Positions 7,313 to 12,903 of a stretch of 19,052 nt of DNA are shown here, in pieces. Each line of letters opens with the position of its first letter. Position 1 is the stretch's first letter. The notes under the pieces were generated by a model. The model was given only the letters and a program-made list of their open reading frames with translations, had not been told where the DNA came from and ran no database searches. Origin of the DNA: Myxococcales bacterium UBA5297 (GTDB taxonomy: Bacteria; Myxococcota; Myxococcia; Myxococcales; UBA5297); NCBI GenBank assembly GCA_002408385.1, contig DHSB01000097.1:1-19052 (forward strand). The letters run 5' to 3'. The position numbers and the translations under genes are program-made.

Positions 7313-7345
7313 GAAGAGGCCTTCTCTTTCCAGGCAGGCCTCTTC
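7313..7345 (+). terminator. Terminator-like hairpin after the SPFH operon
   Basis: GAAGAGGCCT (7313-7322) and AGGCCTCTTC (7336-7345) are perfect inverted copies around a 13-base pyrimidine-rich loop, beginning 24 bases after the stop of the second SPFH gene. Another small hairpin (6-bp arms 7281-7286 and 7291-7296) has the TGA stop codon in its four-base loop. No T-run follows, so the termination role is inferred from position. Confidence 0.55.
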
Positions 7346-7590
7346 GCCTCCGAGATTGAGTCGCCTCGCCGAGAAACATCCGGCCAGGCACCGGCGAGAG
7401 TCTCCCGGACGCAGCTCGAGCAGAAGCAGGGGGCCCGAGGGGCAGTGGCGGCTTTCTCACTTATCCGCTCTCTTGCCCGAGCGAGCCGCGAGGGCTCGGG
7501 CATGGCCGGGCAGGTCCAGGCGGCTTCGGGAAAAGACAGAGCGAGCCCGAGGGCAAGGCCGGCGCGCCAAGCGACCTCGCCCGGTCGCTG

Positions 7591-8072
7591 ACGGCGATGC
7601 CAGATCAGCCCGACGCCCCCGACCATGAACACATCGCCTTCGGGCGAGGCATAAGCGTCCTGCAGCGAGTTGGTGGTCATCCCCACCGCTTCCTTGCGCC
7701 ACTGGACGGCGACCCGGTGATACAGCTCGCCCGCTTCGCACAAGGCCCAGGCGTCGCCGCCGCGCACGGCCAGGCTGTTGATCGACTCCATCGAATAGGT
7801 GTTCTCGATCTGCCAGGTGCCCTGGATGCGGTGGAACAGCGCGCCCGAGAAGAGGCGGCTGAGGAAGATTTTTCGCTGTCGGCGCCCACCCAGACCGACG
7901 TGAAGTCGTGCCCGTTGCACCCGGGCACCATCTCGGTCGAGAAGGTGCCACCCGCGGTCTTCCTCACCGCAGCGCACGAGCCGCCGACCGCCCAGACCTC
8001 GTTCGAGTTGCCGGAGATGTCGCTGTACACAGGGCTGGCGATAACCGCGCTGGGCACCGCCGACGCTATCAT
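7591..8072 (-). pseudogene. Frameshifted and truncated beta-propeller (BNR/YCF48-like) gene
   Basis: Two reading frames together encode one protein-like sequence. From 8072 one frame reads SNEVWAVGGSCAAVRKTAGG and then, further on, GHDFTSVWVGADSEK. At the T5 run at 7869-7873 (A5 on the coding strand) the sense passes to the next frame, which continues ALFHRIQGTWQIENTYS, then AVRGGDAWALCEAGELYHR, GDVFMVGG and GLIWHRR. The ~42-residue periodicity with xVWAVG and W motifs is that of secreted propeller proteins common in myxobacteria. One extra A in the run would restore a single frame. The 3' part ends in mid-repeat at about 7591 with no nearby stop (the frame stays open into the antisense of the SPFH gene), and the 5' end has no ribosome site or signal peptide. 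So it is broken at both ends as well. The start shown is only an in-frame ATG. A sequencing error could explain the shift but not the missing ends. Confidence 0.6.
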
Positions 8073-8199
8073 CGAGAACCGCAGCCTGGAGGCGGGGGCC
8101 GATTCGCCGCAGGCCGCCCGTGAGCTCGGCCACCAGACTGGCGAAAAAGGCCGTACAAGGCCGGTGCCTGCTGGCTCGAACCGACCGGGAGGACTCACG

Positions 8200-8535
8200 A
8201 TGCGCGGACCGGCTATGGCAGGCGCTCTGTTGGCGGGACTCGCGATGTTGCTTGCTGGCTGTCGGGGCGCAGGAAACGCGGTCGCCGACGCAGCGCTCAA
8301 CACCGCGATTGCCGCGACCTACTCCGGCGTCAGGCGGGCGAATGGCGAGTGCTACAGCCCCTGCCTGCCCAAAACCCGCTGCAACCCGTCGACCGGACTC
8401 TGCGATCCGCTTCCTTGCCGGGGCCAATGCCAGCAATGGGAGCGCTGTGACGAGTCGGGGCTGCTCCCGCGGTGCGTGCCTGCGAGCGACGCGCCGTTCA
8501 ACCTGTCCGATCAGGCCCCGCAGCCGGCGCGCTGA
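8200..8535 (+). CDS. Small cysteine-rich lipoprotein
   Basis: This 111-residue envelope lipoprotein starts at an ATG with GGGAGG at 8188-8193, six bases upstream. The signal peptide (1-20) ends in the textbook lipobox LLAGC with Cys21 as the lipidated residue. The mature part has a short spacer (22-49) and then a compact domain with eight cysteines at 51, 55, 61, 68, 73, 77, 83 and 92, which could form four disulphides outside the cytoplasm. The Thr-Arg-Cys-Asn-Pro-Ser-Thr-Gly-Leu-Cys pattern resembles small Cys-rich modules of myxobacterial surface proteins. No enzymatic motif is seen and the function is unknown. It is divergent from the propeller pseudogene and converges on the second YkgJ-family gene. 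Confidence 0.8.
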   Translation: MRGPAMAGALLAGLAMLLAGCRGAGNAVADAALNTAIAATYSGVRRANGECYSPCLPKTRCNPSTGLCDPLPCRGQCQQWERCDESGLLPRCVPASDAPFNLSDQAPQPAR

Positions 8536-8640
8536 CGCGTCGGCTCTCGGGCGCGGGGCGCCTCGGTTTCGGGGTCATGCCCGGCGAGGCAAGGGGCCGA
8601 GAAAGCCGGCCTGCGTGCGGGCCGCCGGAAGTCGCCCGAA

Positions 8641-8665
8641 TCTGCCCAGCCCTTCGACGGGCAGA
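8641..8665. terminator. Small hairpin between converging genes
   Basis: TCTGCCC (8641-8647) pairs with GGGCAGA (8659-8665) across an 11-base loop. It lies between the Cys-rich lipoprotein stop (8535) and the YkgJ-family stop (8755), the expected place for a shared terminator of converging genes. There is no T-tract. Confidence 0.3.
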
Positions 8666-8754
8666 TCGCCATGCGCCCCAACCAGCCTGCGAACGATAGC
8701 TAAGGGTTCCGGGCCAAGCCCGGGCTGTCGATTGCTCGACCGGCGGCCGGTTGC

Positions 8755-9228
8755 TCAGCGCTGGAAGTCCGAGGCGAGCTGCAGGCGAAGCTGCGCGGCT
8801 ATCTCGCTCGCCGTCCAGAGCCGGCCCCGGCCGATGCCCGGGCAGAAGGCCGCGGTCCTGGCCCACGCCTCTTCGCTCATGTTCTCGAGCCAGAAAGGCC
8901 AGGTGCGGCACTGGGTCGGGCGCGCTTGGTAGGCCGTACAGCCGTTCGGACCGAGGAGCGCACAGGCCTGACTGCCCGGCGCGTCCATCAGGTAGTGGCG
9001 GCCGTCGATACGCGCGCAGTAGCGGCTGACGAGCACCGAGGGCGCAATGCCCAGGAACGCGGCAAGCCGGAGACGGTCCTGCAGGGGAAGAATGACGTAC
9101 CCGGCGTCGCCGTGCGTGACGCAGCAGCAGCCGCGCTTGCAGCACTCGAAGCGCACGCCGTCCTTCCACCAGGCGTTCGTTTGGTCGTGCGCTATCTGCT
9201 CGAGAAACCGTTCCACGGCTTTGGTCAT
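8755..9228 (-). CDS. YkgJ-family cysteine-cluster protein, second member
   Basis: This 157-residue protein has the classic YkgJ/UPF0153 layout, proposed to chelate Zn or Fe; the cellular role is not known. An N-terminal cluster FECCKRGCCC (Cys29, 30, 34, 35, 36) is followed by the helix DRLRLAAFLGI. The second half of the site is ACALLGPNGC (Cys89, Cys97), then RPTQCRTWPFW (Cys107) and a late Cys129. The ATG start at 9228 has GGAG seven to eight bases upstream and matches the family N-terminus. A longer frame up to 9327 has no support. It differs from the other family member at 4148-4657 in length, N-terminal motif and Cys spacing, so the two are distant paralogs rather than a recent duplication. 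It is transcribed alone. Confidence 0.88.
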   Translation of the reverse strand: MTKAVERFLEQIAHDQTNAWWKDGVRFECCKRGCCCVTHGDAGYVILPLQDRLRLAAFLGIAPSVLVSRYCARIDGRHYLMDAPGSQACALLGPNGCTAYQARPTQCRTWPFWLENMSEEAWARTAAFCPGIGRGRLWTASEIAAQLRLQLASDFQR

Positions 9229-9368
9229 CCGGGTCTCCAAGAGAGCGCCGAAAGTAGTGCGCTCGCACCGCGATGACGAGCAGTTCCTGCCTGGCAGCAC
9301 GGCGGCAGAGCGAGGGGTGTCTCCCACGCCAGGGCGTCTCTAGCTTGATGCTTGATTCGAGGTGGCGG

Positions 9369-9384
9369 GCCGGTTCAGACCGGC
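9369..9384 (+). other. Hairpin in the leader of the 56-residue protein gene
   Basis: GCCGGT (9369-9374) and ACCGGC (9379-9384) form a perfect 6-bp stem with a TCAG loop. It can be extended by an outer CGGGC/GCCCG pairing with a two-base bulge. It sits about 45 bases before the start at 9430. It could be a leader structure or an upstream terminator; function is unknown. Confidence 0.3.
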
Positions 9385-9429
9385 TTGCCCGGGCGTTCGG
9401 GGCCGTGACTGGCCGGGAGGAGGTGGCGG

Positions 9430-9600
9430 ATGGGGAGCGGAAGGCCGTCAATCGCCAAGCGTCAACGCGAGCTCAAGCTTATCGAAAAGCGCAAGCAGAA
9501 GGCCGAGCGCCGCGCCCAGCGTCGCGAAGAGGCCAAGCAAAAGGCCGGCGACGACATCGTCTTCGACGTCTCCGAAATCCAGAGCGTCCCGGAGACCTGA
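9430..9600 (+). CDS. Small highly charged Lys/Arg/Glu-rich protein (56 residues)
   Basis: This 56-codon gene starts at an ATG with an excellent GGGAGGAGG (9416-9424) five to six bases upstream. Codon use is typical of the neighbours (third positions mostly G/C). Residues 8-40 are an almost uninterrupted charged helix (KRQRELKLIEKRKQKAERRA and on), predicted to be alpha-helical and basic. Residues 41-56 are acidic and hydrophobic (DDIVFDVSEI). From memory, short proteins beginning MGxGxxSxxKRQKE with this design occur in myxobacterial genomes. They resemble no enzyme and may bind nucleic acid or the ribosome, which is inference. It lies 265 bases before the SDR gene. Confidence that it is translated is good; the function is unknown. 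Confidence 0.72.
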   Translation: MGSGRPSIAKRQRELKLIEKRKQKAERRAQRREEAKQKAGDDIVFDVSEIQSVPET

Positions 9601-9865
9601 TTCTCGGTTCGCGAGGGGTGACTCGGTACGGGCGGCCGTCTCAGGACTCGCTCGCGCGGCGGGCCAAACCACCGCAACGGCCATGGCGGCAGCTCTCCTC
9701 TTCGGCCTTGCGCTCGTTGGCCTGCACGGACGGCTGCGCGCCACGGCCGGACAGAGACGGGCCGTCCGCCGGCCGAGCGATTGCGCTCGAAGGCGCCAGG
9801 TCCGCGCGGCGTCTCCCGGACCGGCCCTACATTCCCTGCAAGAGCGTGGTGAAAGGGGGCGCAAG

Positions 9866-10888
9866 GTGGCCAGGCCGCTTAACGAGCTCAAAAACAAAAT
9901 CGTCGCCGTCACCGGCGCCTCGAGCGGGGTCGGCCGCGCCATCGCCGAGGCCTTCGGGGCCCAGGGCGCCAGGGTCGCGCTCATCGCGCGCAACCAGCAG
10001 GCGCTCGAGCACGCCGCCGACGAGATCCGCAGCCGCGGCGGGCAGGCCCTGGTGCTGCCGCTCGACGTGGCCGACCCCGAGGCGCTCCAGCGGGCCGCCG
10101 CCGACGTCGTCGCGACCTGGGGCCACATCGACATCTGGATCAACAACGCGATGGTCACCGTCTTCTCGCCGGTGAAGGAGATGACCCCCGAGGAGTACCG
10201 GCGGGTCATGGAGGTGAACTACCTCGGCACCGTCTACGGCACGCTCGCAGCCTTGCGCCACATGCTCAGCCGCGACGAGGGCGTGATCATCCAAATCGGC
10301 TCGGCGCTCGCCTATCGCTCCATCCCGTTGCAGAGCGCGTATTGCGCCTCGAAGGCCGCCATCCGCGGCTTCACCGACTCGCTGCGCTCCGAGCTGCTCC
10401 ACGACCGCAGCAAGGTCAAGCTCACCGAGCTGCACCTGCCGGCGGTGAACACGCCGCAGTTCGAGGTCGCCCGCAACAAGGTCGGGGTCCGCCCGCAGCC
10501 GATACCGCCCATCTACCAGCCCGAGGTCATCGCCCGCGCCGCGCTTCACGCGGCACTCCATCCCACGCGCGAGATGTGGGTCGCCGGCTCGACCTTCAAA
10601 GCGATTCTCGGCCAGAAGGTCATCCCCGGCCTGCTCGACAGGTACCTGGCGAAGGCGGGCTATTCGGGCCAGATGACCGAGACAATCCTGCCCGAGCAGC
10701 GGCCCGACAACCTCTGGGAGCCCGTGCCGGGCGACCACGGCGCGCACGGCGCCTTCGACTCAGAGGCCCGCGCGCGCAGCGCCGAGGTCTGGGCACGCAC
10801 CCACCGCGGCGCACTCGCGGCGAGCGCGGCCGCCGCCGCGATCTCGATCGCCGGCGCGCTGCTCGGCTACAGGGCCCTGCGGTCATGA
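9866..10888 (+). CDS. Short-chain dehydrogenase/reductase with C-terminal hydrophobic tail
   Basis: This 340-residue classical SDR oxidises or reduces an alcohol/carbonyl group with NAD(P). The dinucleotide loop TGASSGVG is at 16-23, NNA at 93-95, and the catalytic triad is Ser146, Tyr159 and Lys163 (YCASK). NNAG is NNAM here. The segment AYRSIPLQSAYCASKAAIRG and the long C-terminal region with QLPAVNTPQF-like and RPDNLWEP motifs place it in a widespread uncharacterised SDR subfamily (pattern memory). The C-terminus (about 313-335) is an Ala-rich hydrophobic helix ending in Arg, a probable membrane tail. The start is GTG at 9866, with AAAGGGGG six bases upstream; the frame upstream is open only by GC bias. 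Its stop TGA overlaps the ATG of the next gene (ATGA), so the two are coupled. The substrate is unknown. Confidence 0.9.
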   Translation: MARPLNELKNKIVAVTGASSGVGRAIAEAFGAQGARVALIARNQQALEHAADEIRSRGGQALVLPLDVADPEALQRAAADVVATWGHIDIWINNAMVTVFSPVKEMTPEEYRRVMEVNYLGTVYGTLAALRHMLSRDEGVIIQIGSALAYRSIPLQSAYCASKAAIRGFTDSLRSELLHDRSKVKLTELHLPAVNTPQFEVARNKVGVRPQPIPPIYQPEVIARAALHAALHPTREMWVAGSTFKAILGQKVIPGLLDRYLAKAGYSGQMTETILPEQRPDNLWEPVPGDHGAHGAFDSEARARSAEVWARTHRGALAASAAAAAISIAGALLGYRALRS

Positions 10889-11421
10889 GAGCGGCGCGCG
10901 TGGCGCTCGAGGCCGGCGCCGCCGGGACCCTCGCCGTCAGCGGGCTCGCCAAGCTCGAGCGAATGCTGCTTGGCCGCGCGCCGGTCTACTCGCCAAGCCT
11001 CATGGCGGTGCGCCTGTCGCGAAAGCTCATCGGGCGCAGGCCGACGCGCGAAGTGCGCGAGACCGCCGGAACGCTGATGCGCTGGTCCTATGGCCCGGCT
11101 CTCGGCATCGGCTTCGGCCTGGCGAGGCCGTCGCTGCCGCAGGGGCCGCTCGCGCGGGGCGCGCTGCTTGGCCTGGCGGTCTTCGGCTTTGAGCTCGGCG
11201 TGCTGCCGCGGGTCGGCGCGACACCGCGACTGAGAAGCTGGTCGCGGTCCGAGGTCGCGCTGCTGCTCGCGCACTCGCTCGCGTACGGGCTGGTCACCGA
11301 GCTCGCCTATCAGAGGTTCTCGGCCCGTCAGCCCTTCCGGCCGAAGGTGAGCGCGGGGTTCTACGAGCGCGAATCGCCCCCGCTGCGGCCCGTGAGCGAT
11401 CGGCCGGATGTTCGCGGATAA
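10885..11421 (+). CDS. Putative membrane protein coupled to the SDR gene
   Basis: I do not recognise the family. The 178-residue protein begins at an ATG that overlaps the stop of the SDR gene by ATGA, so its translation is coupled to it; it has no ribosome site of its own. Moderately hydrophobic segments are at about 5-25, 70-90, 92-112 and 122-145, which could form three to four membrane helices with basic loops (RLSRKLIGRRPTREVRE). The C-terminal 30 residues are polar (RQPFRPKVSAGFYERESP). Coupling to an SDR with a membrane tail suggests that the two proteins act together at the membrane. High Arg and Ala content reflects GC bias. No catalytic motif is seen. Confidence 0.65.
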   Translation: MRAARVALEAGAAGTLAVSGLAKLERMLLGRAPVYSPSLMAVRLSRKLIGRRPTREVRETAGTLMRWSYGPALGIGFGLARPSLPQGPLARGALLGLAVFGFELGVLPRVGATPRLRSWSRSEVALLLAHSLAYGLVTELAYQRFSARQPFRPKVSAGFYERESPPLRPVSDRPDVRG

Positions 11422-11693
11422 GGCGCGCACCGGCGATGCCGCGGTCGACGTCTCTGCCGAGTCGCACGGCTACCGCGGCGAACGCGCCACGGCGTCGAGC
11501 CCCGCGATCCGCGCGAGCGGCGCCACCGGCGCGGGCTCGAGCTCGGTGACGCCAAGGACGAGCCCCTACCCAACGCGCTCGTGCAGGCGCTCGACGTCGC
11601 GGAGGACGAGCGTCAGGTGGGCGCGGAAGCAGGCGGTCGCTCGGCTCGATTCGGGCGCTCCGGCCGTCCCCAAGACGTTGGGGCCTCGGCATG
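11408..11693 (+). pseudogene. Possible relic of a coding sequence (frameshifted)
   Basis: There is no confident gene between the SDR pair and the STAS-like gene, but the sequence is not random. From about 11408 one frame reads FADKARTGDAAVDVSAESHG with coding-like codons. From about 11539 to the TGA at 11691-11693 another frame reads ELGDAKDEPLPNALVQALDV, then AEDERQVGAEAGG, with very strong three-base periodicity (A/T nearly confined to the second position). The second stretch loosely resembles carboxypeptidase-regulatory-like repeats (xDAKGxPxPNALVxAL), which is speculative. No start codon with a ribosome site serves it. It may be the 3' end of a decayed gene. Confidence 0.3.
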
Positions 11694-11714
11694 AGAGCTC
11701 CCGACACGGTTGCG

Positions 11715-12062
11715 CTACTGCTTGATCAACCAATCCATCGCGTCCGTTTCGTCTTTTGCGAAGTAGAGCTCGCGCGAAACGAGCCGGGCCATCACGCGCT
11801 TGAAGCCGGTCAGCCCGATGATCGCCGAGCCGCGCAGCACCTCCGAGGTCGCGTCGCGAAACTCACGCCACTTCGCGGTCACCTTCTCGGTCGTCTGCGC
11901 GTCGCAATAGGTCAGGAAGAGAAGGGAGCCCTTGGGGTGGCTTGCGGCGAGGATCTCATCCTTACACCGCCCGATAGCGGCGATGTACTGGTCCTCGGGC
12001 ATCCCCGTGAACTCACCTACGAAGATCTTCTGGCCCTGATGGTCGATCCAGCGAGTTCCCAT
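11715..12062 (-). CDS. Small STAS/SpoIIAA-like domain protein
   Basis: This single-domain cytoplasmic protein of 115 residues has the alternating strand-helix pattern of STAS/SpoIIAA-like proteins. The N-terminal strands are KIFVGEFTGM, a helix IAAIGRCKDEILAA follows, then the strand GSLLFLTYCDAQ and the helix VTAKWREFRDATSEV. Next come the strand and loop GSAIIGLTGFKRVMARLV and the end DAMDWLIKQ. The layout resembles a family of small STAS/SEC14-like proteins found in bacteria whose role is unknown; STAS domains often take part in partner-switching. The start at 12062 is the ATG before the domain and has only a weak GGGG upstream; an upstream in-frame ATG at 12104 adds a non-homologous stretch. 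It follows the AlkD-like gene on the same strand after a 100-base gap, so a shared transcript is possible but not shown. Confidence 0.65.
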   Translation of the reverse strand: MGTRWIDHQGQKIFVGEFTGMPEDQYIAAIGRCKDEILAASHPKGSLLFLTYCDAQTTEKVTAKWREFRDATSEVLRGSAIIGLTGFKRVMARLVSRELYFAKDETDAMDWLIKQ

Positions 12063-12162
12063 TGTTGCCCCGGTGCTTGGTTGTCTGGAACGGATTCGAC
12101 ACAAGCATTGAGCGCAACTCGATCTCGGTGGGTCAAGTTTCGTTCCCTGGCTCTCGGCTGGT

Positions 12163-12903
12163 TCACGTCATTCCGCGTCGCTGCCGCGGGACACGACCGG
12201 CCGCATGCGCGGAGAGGAGCCGCCTCCGCCGCTCCTCAGGCAGGTACTTGACCGCCTCTCTGATCGTGACCCCGGAGGCGCGCGCCGCGCGGGGCTCGAG
12301 CCAGTCGGCGACCGCATTGGGGCGCTTCTTCGACGCCGCGCGCAGGACCCAGCCGATGGCCTTGCGGACGAAGAACTCGGTCTCCTCGAGCATCGCGTCG
12401 GCGTGGCGGGCGAAGGCCTCGAAGTCGCCTCGGCCCGCCCGCAATGCGAGCAGGCGGGCGAGCAGTGCCGAGCGGCGGATCCAGAAATCCTCGTCCTTCG
12501 CCCAGCGGTCGAGCTCCCGCTCCAGCTCGGGAAAGCGCTCGACGAGCGGACCGGCGACGTTTGCGGCCAGGCCATCGACGAGCGCCCACCCGCGCGCTTC
12601 GCGAAGAAAGCGCTCGATGAGCTCGAGATCACCGGGCACGAGCTGCTTCGAGCGCGCCTCTAGCACCTCGACTGCGGCCATGCGCCGCTCATGGACCGGC
12701 TTCGCCCAGAGCGCTCGCGCCAGCTCGATGAGCCCCTCGTGCGAGAGCTCCGCGAGGGCCGCGCGGGTGACGCGCCGGATGGCCGGGACGCTCGCCCCGA
12801 GGTGCTCGAGCTCGCTCTTGAGGTAGGCCTTCTCCTTCTCGGCGCGCTCGGGCGTGGCCTCGGCCTTCAGCGAGCGCTCGATCGCATTGGCGAGATCCTT
12901 CAT
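12163..12903 (-). CDS. AlkD-like DNA alkylation repair protein (HEAT-repeat DNA glycosylase family)
   Basis: This 246-residue all-alpha HEAT-like protein of the AlkC/AlkD family excises or recognises alkylated bases without base flipping in its best-studied members. The functional residues are recognisable. Trp106 and Asp110 (GWALVD) line up with the Trp109/Asp113 pair of Bacillus AlkD, Arg144 (FWIRRSALL) with its Arg148, and Trp185 (FVRKAIGWVLR) with its Trp187; these equivalences are from memory of the family. The N-terminus is a charged helix (MKDLANAIERSLKAEA). The start is the ATG at 12903, with GGAGAG six bases upstream. It overlaps the stop of the radical SAM gene in an ATGA (12903-12900), so the two are translationally coupled. 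The C-terminus (224-246) is a basic tail, possibly DNA-contacting. The family is firm; glycosylase activity is inferred. Confidence 0.88.
   Translation of the reverse strand: MKDLANAIERSLKAEATPERAEKEKAYLKSELEHLGASVPAIRRVTRAALAELSHEGLIELARALWAKPVHERRMAAVEVLEARSKQLVPGDLELIERFLREARGWALVDGLAANVAGPLVERFPELERELDRWAKDEDFWIRRSALLARLLALRAGRGDFEAFARHADAMLEETEFFVRKAIGWVLRAASKKRPNAVADWLEPRAARASGVTIREAVKYLPEERRRRLLSAHAAGRVPRQRRGMT

Noticed and set aside
6081..7460. 459-codon minus-strand frame opposite the SPFH genes
   Set aside because: It is a shadow of the SPFH genes; the product is rich in Asp, Leu, Ala and Arg without domain pattern, and SPFH homology is unambiguous.
7869..7873. Programmed -1 ribosomal frameshift in the propeller gene
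   Set aside because: The coding-strand context GAA AAA TCT does not form a X XXY YYZ heptamer in the incoming frame, and the gene also lacks a proper start and end; an indel or decay explains it better.
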